DNA from: Parasphingorhabdus cellanae
Lineage (GTDB): Bacteria; Pseudomonadota; Alphaproteobacteria; Sphingomonadales; Sphingomonadaceae
NCBI RefSeq assembly: GCF_017498565.1
Contig: NZ_CP071794.1
Location: 2,036,001-2,100,000, forward strand
Length of the DNA stretch: 64,000 bases
Direction of reading: 5' to 3'
Under the pieces are notes generated by a model. That model had not been told where the DNA came from and ran no database searches. It worked only from the letters and a program-made list of their open reading frames with translations. Positions within the stretch are counted from its first letter, which is position 1. Each line of letters begins with the position of its first letter. This document shows, piece after piece, positions 25,039 to 34,456 of this stretch. The position numbers and the translations under genes were made by a program.

Positions 25039-25824
25039 TTACCGTGGTGCCATACGGATCGCGCCATCAAGCCGCACGTCTTCACCGTTGAAATAGCCGG
25101 TTTCGATCATGCACATGGCGAGCTTTGCATATTCGTCAGGCTGACCGAGACGCTTCGGGAACGGTACGGATGCAGACAATGCATCGCGCACTTTATCCGG
25201 CGCGCCAGCGAGCAGCGGCGTGTCGAAAATACCTGGCAGGATCGTGTTCACCCTTATGCCTTCGGCCATCAGATCGCGTGCAATCGGAAGGGTCATGCCA
25301 ACCACGCCGCCTTTGGAAGCGGAATAGGCGGCCTGACCCATTTGACCATCTTCAGCCGCAACCGAAGCCGTGTTGACCATCGCGCCGCGCTCGCCATTGT
25401 CGTCAAGCGGGTCAAGCGTCAGCATGCCAGCCGCCGATTTCGCGATGCAGCGGAAGGTGCCGACCAGATTGACCTGAATCACGAAGTTAAACGCATCCAG
25501 GGGAAAATGGCTGATCGAGCCATCTTCACGGCTGCGCTTGGCGGTTTTGATCGCGTTACCGATACCGGCGCAATTGACTAGAATGCGCTCCTGACCAATG
25601 GCGGCACGCGCCTTTTCAAAGCCGGCGTCAACGCTGTCGTCTTCGGTCACATTAACCTTGCAGAAAACACCGCCCAGTTCAGCGGCCAGCGCCTCGCCCT
25701 TTTCTTCGTTCAGGTCGAACAAGGCGACTTTGACGCCTTTTTCCGCCAAGCGCCTTGCCGTCGCTGCGCCGAGACCAGAGGCACCGCCCGTTACGACGGC
25801 CGACATTGTGTTGTTGAGTTCCAT
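25039..25824 (-). CDS. SDR, 3-hydroxyacyl-CoA dehydrogenase type II-like
   Basis: 261 residues of classical SDR: TGGASGLGAATARRLAEKG cofactor motif, NCAGIGNAIKT, the catalytic serine region MVNTASVAAEDGQMGQ and YSASKGG (Tyr/Lys). The insertion between the NCAG and catalytic segments and overall sequence resemble HSD17B10-type 3-hydroxyacyl-CoA dehydrogenases, fitting the third step of beta-oxidation. Confidence 0.88.
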   Translation of the reverse strand: MELNNTMSAVVTGGASGLGAATARRLAEKGVKVALFDLNEEKGEALAAELGGVFCKVNVTEDDSVDAGFEKARAAIGQERILVNCAGIGNAIKTAKRSREDGSISHFPLDAFNFVIQVNLVGTFRCIAKSAAGMLTLDPLDDNGERGAMVNTASVAAEDGQMGQAAYSASKGGVVGMTLPIARDLMAEGIRVNTILPGIFDTPLLAGAPDKVRDALSASVPFPKRLGQPDEYAKLAMCMIETGYFNGEDVRLDGAIRMAPR

Positions 25825-25850
25825 ATTAAGTCTTTCCTATTTATTTTGAT

Positions 25851-25928
25851 CGTCATTCCAGCGAAAGCTGGAATCTCCTCCAGTATATTGGCGACCTTCA
25901 GGAGATCCCAGCTTTCGCTGGGATGACG
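25851..25928. repeat. REP-like repeat, family 2, copy 1
   Basis: Two palindromic arms, GTCATTCCAGCGAAAGCTGG and its inverse CCAGCTTTCGCTGGGATGAC, around a 30-base spacer. Lies between the thiolase and SDR genes. Related copies are at 45713-45777 and 50611-50689. Confidence 0.8.
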
Positions 25929-25939
25929 GGTATTGTTGG

Positions 25940-27112
25940 TTAATTCAAACGTTCGATGATGGTGACATTGGCCTGACCGCCGCCTTCGCACATGGTTTGC
26001 AGACCATATTTGGAACCGCGATTTTCCATCGCGTTGAGCAAGGTCGCCATGAGCTTCGTGCCAGATGCGCCAAGCGGGTGGCCCAGAGCAATCGCGCCGC
26101 CATGGACGTTGATCTTGCTGCGGTCCGCACCGGTATGTTTCAGCCAGGCGAGCGGCACTGGCGCGAAAGCTTCGTTGACCTCATAGAGATCAATGTCGCC
26201 TATGTTCATGCCCGCACGCTGCAACGCGCGATCCGTGGCGAACAGCGGCTCCTCGAGCATGATCACCGGATCACCGGCGGTCACGGTCAAGTTGACGATC
26301 TTTGCACGCGGCGTCAGGCCATGGTCTTTCAGAGCCTGTTCGGAACAGACCAGAACCGCACTGGAACCATCACAAATCTGGCTGGCATTGGCCGCGGTAA
26401 TCGCGCCGCCTTCTTGCAGGACTTTCACGCCGCCAATGCTTTCCATGCTGGCGTCAAAGCGAATGCCTTCGTCGACCTTGTGCATTTCTTCGCCTTCGGG
26501 TGTTTCCACTTTCACAGCGACAATTTCATTTTCAAACGCACCGGATTCGGTCGCGGCAATCGCCTTCTGGTGACTTTCCAGCGCGAAAGCATCGAGATCA
26601 TCGCGGTTAAAACCATGCTTTTTCACCAGCATTTCCGCGCCCATGAACTGGCTGAACTGCACGCCGGGATAGGCTTCTTCAAGCCGCTCACTCTTGTTGG
26701 TGCCGAGACCTGCGTCTTTAAACAGCTTGAAGGTCGAACCCATTGGCACGCGCGTCATGCTCTCAATACCATGCGCCAGCACCATGTCCTGCGTACCGGA
26801 CATCACGCCTTGTGCCGCAAACTGGATGGATTGTTGCGACGAGCCACATTGACGGTCAATCGAAACCGACGGAATGCTGTCAGGCAGTTTCGAAGCCAAT
26901 ACGCTGTTGCGGCCAACGTCACCGGATTGCTCACCGCCCTGCATAACGCAGCCGGTGATAACATCTTCAATGGCCGCCGCATCAAAATCATTGCGGTCGG
27001 CAATCGCGTCCAGCGTCGCTGCGCCGAGATCAACCGGGTGTACGCCAGCCAGTCGGCCGCCCCGGCGGCCACCTGCGGTCCGCACTGCATCTACAATATA
27101 GGCTTCTGCCAT
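25940..27112 (-). CDS. Acetyl-CoA C-acyltransferase (thiolase)
   Basis: 390 residues from ATG 27112 (AAGGAG upstream). The catalytic cysteine is C89 in IDRQCGSSQQ, and the C-terminal NVHGGAIALGHPLGASG and MCEGGGQANVTIIE carry the histidine and second cysteine. A complete, typical type I thiolase cleaving 3-ketoacyl-CoA. A TTAA-type operator (site B) lies 37 bases upstream of the start. Confidence 0.92.
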   Translation of the reverse strand: MAEAYIVDAVRTAGGRRGGRLAGVHPVDLGAATLDAIADRNDFDAAAIEDVITGCVMQGGEQSGDVGRNSVLASKLPDSIPSVSIDRQCGSSQQSIQFAAQGVMSGTQDMVLAHGIESMTRVPMGSTFKLFKDAGLGTNKSERLEEAYPGVQFSQFMGAEMLVKKHGFNRDDLDAFALESHQKAIAATESGAFENEIVAVKVETPEGEEMHKVDEGIRFDASMESIGGVKVLQEGGAITAANASQICDGSSAVLVCSEQALKDHGLTPRAKIVNLTVTAGDPVIMLEEPLFATDRALQRAGMNIGDIDLYEVNEAFAPVPLAWLKHTGADRSKINVHGGAIALGHPLGASGTKLMATLLNAMENRGSKYGLQTMCEGGGQANVTIIERLN

Positions 27113-27148
27113 CTTCCTGCTCCTTAAAACTGTTTGAGAATCCAAAAT

Positions 27149-27164
27149 TTAACTGAACGATTAA
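27149..27164. promoter_or_regulatory. TTAA-type operator, site B
   Basis: TTAACTGAACGATTAA, 37 bases upstream of the thiolase start codon on the minus strand. Shares the GAACGATTAA half with site E. Confidence 0.6.
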
Positions 27165-27190
27165 ACCTGCGCCGCCCTAGCGTCAAATGA

Positions 27191-27226
27191 AAAAGCCGAT
27201 CATCACAATAGTGATAACCGGCTTTG
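27191..27226 (-). terminator. Terminator after the aldehyde dehydrogenase gene
   Basis: AAAGCCG / CGGCTTT outer stem with an inner ATCAC / GTGAT stem; the minus strand ends with a run of T after the stem. It separates the aldehyde dehydrogenase gene (stop at 27259) from the thiolase unit and its own operator. Confidence 0.7.
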
Positions 27227-27258
27227 TTCGATCATAACCCGCCTTTTAGGTAGGGGCC

Positions 27259-28686
27259 TTAGGCAGGCACGTTATCTTTCTTGACCGTGATTACCTGTGG
27301 ATAGGTGAATTCCAGCAGGCCTTCCTTGCCATATTCCGCGCCAAAGCCGGACTGTTTGTGGCCGCCGAATGGAGCAAATGGCGAGAGGTGGAGGAATTCG
27401 TTGACCCACACAGTGCCAGTTTCCAGCTGCTCGGCAATCTCGACGCCCTTGTCGGGATTGGCGGTCCACACCGCACCAGCCAGACCATATTCGCTGTCAT
27501 TTGCGCGCTGGATCACTTCGTCTTCGGTGCTGAATTTCATCAGCGGCATGACTGGACCAAATTGCTCTTCGGCCACAATCCGCGCATCTTCCGGCGGATT
27601 GTCGAGGATCGTGATTGGCATGTAATAGCCCGGTACATCGGGGTCATGGTCTCCGCCGACGAGGAATTTATAGCCATTATCCTTGGCATCCTGAACCAGC
27701 TCAATGACACGGTCATATTGCTTCTTGTTCTGAATTGGTCCGACCGCTGTACCCTGCTGCGCGCCGTCACCGACTTTCACATGCTTGGCATATTCGGCAA
27801 TGGCCGCGCTCAGTTCGTCATAAATATCTTCGTGGATATAGATGCGTTTTGCCGCGACGCAGATTTGACCAGCGTTGGTGAAGCTTGACCAGAAAAGTTG
27901 CTCGGCAACCTTTTCAACATTGGCATCCGGCAAGACGATGGAAGCATCATTGCCGCCCAGCTCCAAAGTGATCCGTTTGAGATCCTTGGAAGCGCCTTCC
28001 ATGATTTTCTTACCAGTCGCGGTCGAGCCGGTGAACGTAATCTTGTCGATATCCGGGTGACCGGTAATGAGTGGCCCAAGGCTATCTTCACCGGTAATGA
28101 TGTTAACGACGCCTGCGGGCGCAACATCTTTGATCAATTCCGCCAGCCGCAATGTCGTCAGCGGGGTAAACGGAGACGGCTTCAGGACAATCGTGCAACC
28201 GGACAAGAGTGCGGGCGCGATTTTCTGCACCGCCATCATCACCGGGAAGTTCCACGGCACGATGCCGCCAACCACGCCGACCGGAACGCGGCGTGTGCGG
28301 CTGAGCCGCTCTTCACTATCTTCATTAATCTCGTCATCAAGGTCGAGCGTCGATTGCGCGCCTGCCATCATCGACGCGCCCATAATCTCGCCCTGCGCCT
28401 GTGCATGGGGTTTGCCCTGCTCAGCGGTCAGCAAGCGGAATAGCTCGTCGCTATTTTCCTTGATCGTCGCAGAAATAGCCTGAACCACCGCGCGGCGGTC
28501 CTCTATGGACTTCTTGCTCCATGCTAGAAAAGCAGCACGGGCAGCGGCTACCGCCTGATTAAGCTCCGCTTCGCCGCAGGACGGCACCTGGCCGATAACT
28601 TCTTCATTGGCCGGGTTGACCACATCCAGCATGTCGGACGTGCTGATCATCTCGCCGTTGATGAGATTCTTATATTGGGTAACCAT
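27259..28686 (-). CDS. NAD(P)-dependent aldehyde dehydrogenase
   Basis: 475 residues, full length. General base Glu242 in LELGGND and nucleophile Cys276 in NAGQICVAAKR are present, as are the cofactor-binding FTGSTATGKKI motif and the C-terminal FGGHKQSGFGAEYG. Oxidises an aldehyde to an acid or acyl-CoA precursor. Located after the P450 gene in the same direction, so it could oxidise an aldehyde arising from P450 hydroxylation. AAAGGAGA precedes the start. Confidence 0.92.
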   Translation of the reverse strand: MVTQYKNLINGEMISTSDMLDVVNPANEEVIGQVPSCGEAELNQAVAAARAAFLAWSKKSIEDRRAVVQAISATIKENSDELFRLLTAEQGKPHAQAQGEIMGASMMAGAQSTLDLDDEINEDSEERLSRTRRVPVGVVGGIVPWNFPVMMAVQKIAPALLSGCTIVLKPSPFTPLTTLRLAELIKDVAPAGVVNIITGEDSLGPLITGHPDIDKITFTGSTATGKKIMEGASKDLKRITLELGGNDASIVLPDANVEKVAEQLFWSSFTNAGQICVAAKRIYIHEDIYDELSAAIAEYAKHVKVGDGAQQGTAVGPIQNKKQYDRVIELVQDAKDNGYKFLVGGDHDPDVPGYYMPITILDNPPEDARIVAEEQFGPVMPLMKFSTEDEVIQRANDSEYGLAGAVWTANPDKGVEIAEQLETGTVWVNEFLHLSPFAPFGGHKQSGFGAEYGKEGLLEFTYPQVITVKKDNVPA

Positions 28687-28763
28687 GTTGCTCTCCTTTG
28701 GGATTTTGCCGTGTTGTGTCTATTTTGTGTGTGTTTAGCCTATTACAAGTCTATCCGCGCCTG

Positions 28764-30065
28764 TCATTTTGATAGAGTATATCTAAGTGGTAGCGTTTTG
28801 AGCCCACCGACAAAACTCGATTTCGCCCTCTGGGGTTCTCCCGCTAGTTCGACCGTTTCAATCCGGTCGAGCAGTTCATTGAACAGGATCTTCATTTCCA
28901 TCCGTGCCATGTGCAGGCCCAGACATTGATGCGCGCCGGCACCAAAAGCCAGATGGCGGTTGGGCGAACGGGCGGCATCAAATTTGCGCGGATTGTCGAA
29001 CACGCGGTCATCATGATTGGCCGCGACATAGTTGATCATCAACCAGTCGCCCTCTTTAATATGCACCCCGCCAACCTCGACATCTTCCGCCGCGGTGCGC
29101 ATGAAATGCTGCACCGGTGAGGTCCAGCGGATCGCTTCCTCGACAATGCCGGGCAGCAGATCACGGTCGGCTTTGAGCCGCGCAAACTGTTCCGGATCCT
29201 GCGCCAGCGCCATCATTGCACCCGCTGTGGATGCCGATGTCGTATCATGCCCGGCCGACGCCACGATGATATAATAGCCAGCCATATCGCGGTCGCTGAG
29301 ATATTCGCCATCGACCTTGGCATTGGCAATCACGCTGGCGACATCATCGGTGGGATTGGCGCGCTTTTCTTCGGTTATTTTGGCGAAATAGGTTTCGAAA
29401 TCGGCGACCGCTCCGATGACCAATTGGGTGATCTGTTCGGCCGTCATATTCGCCATGCCAGTCTTGTTGAGATCCTCATCCTGCCCGCCAAACATTTGCT
29501 GAGTCAGGAACAGCATGCGCTGTTCATCCGCCTCCGGAACGCCCAATATCTGCATGATAACGTGGAGCGGGTAAGGCGACGCTACCAGCGGGACAAAATC
29601 CGCTTCCGGCCCTGCCTCCACCAACCGATCGACCGTGGTCTTGGCCAGCGCGCTAATCTCCCCTTCCAGCTGCTTGAGGTTTTTCGGCATGAACCATTCC
29701 TGGGTCAGTCGGCGATATTTCGGATGGATCGGGGCGTCTAGCGCAACCAGCGAATTGACCAGATGCGGGCTGCCGCCTGTCACTGCTTTGACAATTTCCT
29801 CACCTTCGCGAAACCCAAACACCACGCCGCGCGGGCTGTTGAGGAACGTCTTATTATCTTTGCTAATCCGCATAACATCATCATAGCCGGTGACCAGCCA
29901 GAACGGATCATGCAGCTCGCCATTTTCGATCCGCGCAACCGGCATGTCCCGGCGCAACACATCAAATTTGTCTAGCAGGCCATCCCATTCGGCATAGGCG
30001 ACAGGGTCAATAACGGCGGCGGCGATTTCCGCTGGAGCGCGTTGCGCACTATCTGCAATAGCCAT
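28764..30065 (-). CDS. Cytochrome P450
   Basis: 433 residues, soluble bacterial class I type with no membrane anchor. The I-helix AGHDTTS is at 271-277, the ExxR in EEAIRWT near 309-315, and the haem-binding FGAGAHQCLG has Cys381. General features resemble the CYP108/CYP125/CYP142 group that attacks terpenoid or steroid side chains. No ferredoxin or reductase gene is visible in the window. Confidence 0.93.
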   Translation of the reverse strand: MAIADSAQRAPAEIAAAVIDPVAYAEWDGLLDKFDVLRRDMPVARIENGELHDPFWLVTGYDDVMRISKDNKTFLNSPRGVVFGFREGEEIVKAVTGGSPHLVNSLVALDAPIHPKYRRLTQEWFMPKNLKQLEGEISALAKTTVDRLVEAGPEADFVPLVASPYPLHVIMQILGVPEADEQRMLFLTQQMFGGQDEDLNKTGMANMTAEQITQLVIGAVADFETYFAKITEEKRANPTDDVASVIANAKVDGEYLSDRDMAGYYIIVASAGHDTTSASTAGAMMALAQDPEQFARLKADRDLLPGIVEEAIRWTSPVQHFMRTAAEDVEVGGVHIKEGDWLMINYVAANHDDRVFDNPRKFDAARSPNRHLAFGAGAHQCLGLHMARMEMKILFNELLDRIETVELAGEPQRAKSSFVGGLKTLPLRYTLSK

Positions 30066-30085
30066 GATGATATTCCTTCACTTGT

Positions 30086-30607
30086 CTATATATCGTGAAA
30101 AAGCGGGTGAAAGCCGACAACCACATCCGGCGCGCGTATATGGAGTGGTAGAATCATATAATTATCTGCGGGCTCACCCTGCGGCGCCAGGTGCGGAAAT
30201 GGCTTAAATCCAAACTTTTTATAATAGTCTATATTGCCAACGAGAACGCAGCCCTGCGCTTGGCGTGCTTCAAGCAGGGTAATGCCCTCCGCTATTAGCT
30301 GCCTGCCGATACCCTGTTTTTGTAAAGACGGCTCGACGGCAACCGGCCCCAAGGCATACCAACCCGCTTTCCTGTCACTTGGAAAAGCCGGTGAAAAAGC
30401 GATATGGCCGACGACCTGTCCTTGCTGTTCCGCGACGAGAGAAATGACGAGTGCCCCGGCCTCCCGCAATGCGTTGATCAAATCCTGTTCATTGCCGCCC
30501 GCAAAAGGCATAGGTTCAAAAGCGCGCCGAGTGAGATCATATATCGCCTTTTGGTCCACCGGTTGCTCGGGGCGTATTGTGGCATTGACGATGGCCTCGT
30601 GACTCAT
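30086..30607 (-). CDS. GNAT-family N-acetyltransferase
   Basis: 173 residues; the acetyl-CoA-binding VEPSLQKQGIGRQLIAEGI motif (about 93-111) and GCVLVGNIDYYKKFGFKPFP are diagnostic of the YhbS-like GNAT group. Substrate unknown. It sits between the P450 and acyl-CoA ligase genes with gaps of 20 and 9 bases, so it is part of the same transcript. Confidence 0.88.
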   Translation of the reverse strand: MSHEAIVNATIRPEQPVDQKAIYDLTRRAFEPMPFAGGNEQDLINALREAGALVISLVAEQQGQVVGHIAFSPAFPSDRKAGWYALGPVAVEPSLQKQGIGRQLIAEGITLLEARQAQGCVLVGNIDYYKKFGFKPFPHLAPQGEPADNYMILPLHIRAPDVVVGFHPLFHDI

Positions 30608-30616
30608 GCGTTCGGC

Positions 30617-32152
30617 CTAAACAATCTTGCTGCCGGTCTTGCCCCAATATTCATCACGGAGCAGGCGTTTGTAGAGTTTGCCGGTCGCCACCCGCGGCAA
30701 TTCGGCGCGAAAATCGATCTGGCGCGGAACTTTGACGCCGGACAATGTCTGCCGCAAATAGGCTTCCAGTTCCTGGGCAAAGGCATCACCCGCCTCTGCC
30801 ATGTCCGCGGGTTGGACGACAGCAACAACCTTCTCCCCCATATCCTCATCTGGCGCGCCGATGACGGCCGCATCAATGATTTTCGGATGGGTGACCAGCA
30901 GATTTTCGATCTCCTGAGGATAGATATTCACACCGCCGGAAATGATCATAAAGCTCTTTCGGTCAGTCAGGTATAGGAACCCATCTTCATCGACTTTCCC
31001 GACATCGCCCAGCGAGGTCCAGCCATGTTTGTTATGCGCGGCTTTGGTTTTCTCCGGATCATTATGATATTTGACCGGCGCACCGCCTTCAAAATAGATT
31101 TGCCCTTCTTCACCAACCGGCACTTCGTCATCATTCTCATCGCAAATATGGACTATGCCGAGAAGCGCCTTGCCGACCGAGCCTTTATGCTCCAGCCAGT
31201 CTTCGGAATTGATGAAGGTAAAGCCATTACCCTCTGATCCTGCATAATATTCGCGGATTATGGGGCCCCACCATTCGATCATTTTTTCCTTCACCGGAAT
31301 GGGGCACGGGGCTGCGGCATGGACCGCACATGTGAGGCTGGAGACGTCATATTTTGTACGCGTCTCTTCAGGCAATTTCAACATCCGACTGAAATGCGTA
31401 GGCACCCACTGGCTGACATCCACCTTATATTTCTCAATCAAGGAGAGTGCATTTTCGGGGTCGAATTTTTCCATCACAATGACAGTGCCGCCCATCTTGT
31501 GGACGGTCATGCACCAGCGCAGCGGCGCGGCGTGATAAAGCGGTGCAGGTGATAAATAGGTGCAGCCGGGTTGAAAGCCGAAAGCGCCTTGTGCCATCAT
31601 CACCAACGCATTAGGCGCGGCAATATCTTCACTTTCCGGAAACGGAATACGTACGCCTTTGGGCCGTCCAGTTGTTCCCGAGCTATAGAGCATATCAGTG
31701 CCATGGCGCTCGTCGGCAATTGGCGTATCCGGCATGGCCGCCAAAGCGGGCTCCATGGCGCGATCATCCTCTGCACCATAAACATATTGCTTCACGTCCG
31801 GATTGCGGGTTCTCAGTTCGTCGAGCACATCCATTTTCGCGTCGGAACTCACCAATAGCGACGCCCCGCTATCGCTCAAAATATAAGAGGCTTCCTCTGC
31901 CGTCAGCCGGCTGGGAATCGCGACATAATAGAGGCCCGCACGCTGCGCACCCCACGCGAAATCAAAAAAATTCGGGTGATTGTCCAGAAAGACCGCCACC
32001 GTATCGCCGATATTCAGGCCCTGACTACGGAATAGCTGCGCCATGCGGTTGGTCGCTTTGTCTAGCTCACGGTAAGTTTCAACGGCGCCAGTGCTGGCCA
32101 TGATGACCGCGGCTTTGTCGGGATTTTCCTGGGCATGCAGATAAGGATGCAT
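30617..32152 (-). CDS. Acyl-CoA synthetase (AMP-dependent ligase)
   Basis: 511 residues. The ATP-binding P-loop YSSGTTGRPKGVRIP (about 152-166), the YYAGSEGNGF A5-type motif, GDVGKVDEDGFLYLTDR and the C-terminal swinging domain with K near 495 (PRVATGKLYKRLLRD) are all intact. Activates a carboxylic acid to its CoA thioester, the entry step of the pathway. First gene of a unit (ligase, acetyltransferase, P450, aldehyde dehydrogenase), with operator site C upstream. Confidence 0.92.
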   Translation of the reverse strand: MHPYLHAQENPDKAAVIMASTGAVETYRELDKATNRMAQLFRSQGLNIGDTVAVFLDNHPNFFDFAWGAQRAGLYYVAIPSRLTAEEASYILSDSGASLLVSSDAKMDVLDELRTRNPDVKQYVYGAEDDRAMEPALAAMPDTPIADERHGTDMLYSSGTTGRPKGVRIPFPESEDIAAPNALVMMAQGAFGFQPGCTYLSPAPLYHAAPLRWCMTVHKMGGTVIVMEKFDPENALSLIEKYKVDVSQWVPTHFSRMLKLPEETRTKYDVSSLTCAVHAAAPCPIPVKEKMIEWWGPIIREYYAGSEGNGFTFINSEDWLEHKGSVGKALLGIVHICDENDDEVPVGEEGQIYFEGGAPVKYHNDPEKTKAAHNKHGWTSLGDVGKVDEDGFLYLTDRKSFMIISGGVNIYPQEIENLLVTHPKIIDAAVIGAPDEDMGEKVVAVVQPADMAEAGDAFAQELEAYLRQTLSGVKVPRQIDFRAELPRVATGKLYKRLLRDEYWGKTGSKIV

Positions 32153-32228
32153 TGGTTGCGTCTCTCCATTTGAGGCGACCGCCTTTGCCTCTTTCAGGCA
32201 TGGCGATTCGCATTTTCCCCACCATGGT

Positions 32229-32244
32229 TTAAGCGCGCAGTTAA
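32229..32244. promoter_or_regulatory. TTAA-type operator, site C
   Basis: TTAAGCGCGCAGTTAA, 76 bases upstream of the acyl-CoA ligase start. Least conserved of the five sites in the inner bases, but the TTAA ends and 8-bp spacing are kept. Confidence 0.5.
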
Positions 32245-32292
32245 ATCAATGGATTGTCTGACCGTCTGTCCATAGACGAAAAGAATAACCCC

Positions 32293-33030
32293 CTAATTCT
32301 CCACATATATATCCACAGGCACGCTGAGGTCCGCAAAGACACGACCAATCGACGCCATGCTGCCTGCACCCTCGCCAATGGCCTGCTCCAGATACATTTG
32401 CGATCCGGCGCCGTTGAGCAGTACCAACACTGTCCGTGCCTCACAAATCGCAGCCTTGGTGATTGTGACCAGCGGCGTATCGCCATTGTCAGGCATGATG
32501 CCGACAGCGCGTTTCTCTTTCGGTCCTTCCAGCGCTTCTTCGAGATCAGCGCTTTCGACCAGACCAGCGGTGCTGCCATCCTCACCCATGCCGAGCCAGA
32601 TGAGATCTGGCGGCCATTTGGTATCCTGCAACCGCGCATCGGCCGCACCACCGGCGAGATGATAATCATCATTCTCGGTCGCAATTGGCAGAACCCGGGC
32701 ACCGCGCGTCATAAACAGTTGCGCGAGGGTTTTGACATGACTGCGCGGATCATCAACCGGTACCAGATAATCGTCGGTCGGTATGATCGTGACATATTTC
32801 CATTTAATCTGCTGTTCCGCGAGCGCCTCTAGCACCGGCATCGCTTCATCGCTGACCGGCAATGCCAGCAAGGCCTCACCGCGCGCATCAAGTGCGCTTT
32901 CGATGATGAATTTGATATCGCCGACGACGGCTTCAATCATTTCAGCCCGGTCGTCAAAATCCCACCATTCGAGTTGTGAATCCTCACCTTCCGGCAAATC
33001 ATCCAAATCCCATGACTCGTCTTCACTCAT
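32293..33030 (-). CDS. 6-phosphogluconolactonase/glucosamine-6-phosphate isomerase family protein
   Basis: 245 residues. The segment WKYVTIIPTDDYLVPVDDPRSHVKTL and PDLIWLGMGEDGSTAGL match the phosphogluconolactonase fold. An unusual acidic leader of about 20 residues (SEDESWDLDDLPEGEDSQLEW) precedes it. Probably hydrolyses 6-phosphogluconolactone, but no other Entner-Doudoroff or pentose-phosphate gene is nearby. Divergent from purU. Confidence 0.8.
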   Translation of the reverse strand: MSEDESWDLDDLPEGEDSQLEWWDFDDRAEMIEAVVGDIKFIIESALDARGEALLALPVSDEAMPVLEALAEQQIKWKYVTIIPTDDYLVPVDDPRSHVKTLAQLFMTRGARVLPIATENDDYHLAGGAADARLQDTKWPPDLIWLGMGEDGSTAGLVESADLEEALEGPKEKRAVGIMPDNGDTPLVTITKAAICEARTVLVLLNGAGSQMYLEQAIGEGAGSMASIGRVFADLSVPVDIYVEN

Positions 33031-33156
33031 ATTGCGTCCTGTCTTTCGGGTCTCTTGTTGAGGCTTCTAATCGCTGGAGAAATCAGCACAAGGGGAAATC
33101 CCGCTTTTCAAATGGGTAAGATTACGCCAATTAAAAGCAGAAAAGGCGTTTATGTC

Positions 33157-34017
33157 ATGATCGAAAACTATATTTTGACCCTCACCGCAGAGGGCCGCGT
33201 CGGCCTGGTTGCAGGCGTCACCGGTTTTCTTGCAGAACATGAGGGCTTCATTATCGACAGTCAGCAATATGCCGATCTGGAGCTGGGCCGCTTTTTCATG
33301 CGCGTTGCGTTTCAGGGCGCTGGAGGCAAGTTTCCGGATAGCCTTGACGCCCTGACCGAGCAGTTTTCAGTGGTCGGCACCCGCTATGCGCTCGACTGGA
33401 CCTTGGTCAGCGGAGCGGCGAAACCCAATATTGTTATCGCAGTATCGAAGGGCAGCCATTGCCTCAATGACTTGCTGCATCGTTGGAAAACCGGTGGATT
33501 GCCGGTGAATATTGCGGGCGTGATCAGCAATCACGAAAGCCTGCGCGACCTGACCGAATGGCATGATGTGAAATTTCACCACCTCCCGGTCACCAGCGAC
33601 AATCGCGTGGAACAGGAACAAGCCATATTGGATGTGATGGCCGCAGGACAAGCCGACTATCTAATCCTCGCGCGCTATATGCAGATATTATCCGAAGATC
33701 TGAGCACCAAACTCGCCGGACGCTGCATTAATATCCATCACAGCTTTCTGCCGGGATTCAAAGGCGCCAAACCTTATCACCGCGCCCACGAACGCGGGGT
33801 AAAGCTTATTGGGGCCACCGCCCATTTTGTCAGCGCTGATCTCGACGAAGGGCCGATTATCGAGCAAGCGGTGGAGCGCGTGGATCACCGGGCGAGTGTT
33901 GAGGAAATGATCCGCATTGGCCGCGATATCGAGGCGCAGGTTCTGGCCAAGGCGGTCAAATGGGCGGGTGAACACCGCATCTTGCTCAACGGCAATCGCA
34001 CGGTTGTGTTTCGTTAA
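33157..34017 (+). CDS. purU: Formyltetrahydrofolate deformylase
   Basis: 286 residues from ATG 33157, where homology-like sequence begins and AAAAGGCG precedes; the open frame extends upstream to 33055. An N-terminal ACT domain (about 3-80) precedes the formyltransferase-fold domain with the catalytic set N..H..D: INIHHSFLPGFKGAKPYHRAHERGVKLIGATAHFV and DLDEGPII. Releases formate from 10-formyl-THF to balance one-carbon pools. Confidence 0.93.
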   Translation: MIENYILTLTAEGRVGLVAGVTGFLAEHEGFIIDSQQYADLELGRFFMRVAFQGAGGKFPDSLDALTEQFSVVGTRYALDWTLVSGAAKPNIVIAVSKGSHCLNDLLHRWKTGGLPVNIAGVISNHESLRDLTEWHDVKFHHLPVTSDNRVEQEQAILDVMAAGQADYLILARYMQILSEDLSTKLAGRCINIHHSFLPGFKGAKPYHRAHERGVKLIGATAHFVSADLDEGPIIEQAVERVDHRASVEEMIRIGRDIEAQVLAKAVKWAGEHRILLNGNRTVVFR

Positions 34018-34036
34018 ATGGGTCTTTCAAACGCCG

Positions 34037-34456
34037 TTAGTTATTTGGTGGCTGCACTGGTTCGGGCACATCAAGCACGATACCCGCTGGCCGCAATATC
34101 GTTAGCGTAGCCGGCGCGCCGCTAACCTTTTCCTGTGTGGTGATATCAACCTGCACGAAATTTCCCTCTTCGGTCAGGCGCGCGCTTTGTGTCCAAGTCC
34201 AATTGAGACCGCCATTTTCTTCCTCGCCGCTGCTTTCACCCAGGCTCGGCGGGCGCGGATCGGTGAGTATTTCCACCGCCCGGTTGCGGACAACCGATTG
34301 GGCGACCACCCGCAGCTCCAGCTCCGCAGCATTACGGGTGGTATAGCCTTGCAGCCGGATCAGCGCGAGCGCGGCGAGGCTGAACACTGACAGTGCCACC
34401 AGCATTTCAATGAGTGTGAAGCCGCGTTCGCTTGCCCGTTTTCTTAAAAGGCTCAT
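34037..34456 (-). CDS. gspI: Type II secretion minor pseudopilin GspI
   Basis: 139 residues. Prepilin signal RASERGFTLIEMLVALSVFSLAALALIRL: cleavage after Gly, with the essential Glu5, followed by the N-terminal helix. The GspI-like C-terminal part follows. It overlaps gspH by 4 bases. No gspJ or gspK follows; the next gene downstream is purU in the opposite direction. Confidence 0.8.
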   Translation of the reverse strand: MSLLRKRASERGFTLIEMLVALSVFSLAALALIRLQGYTTRNAAELELRVVAQSVVRNRAVEILTDPRPPSLGESSGEEENGGLNWTWTQSARLTEEGNFVQVDITTQEKVSGAPATLTILRPAGIVLDVPEPVQPPNN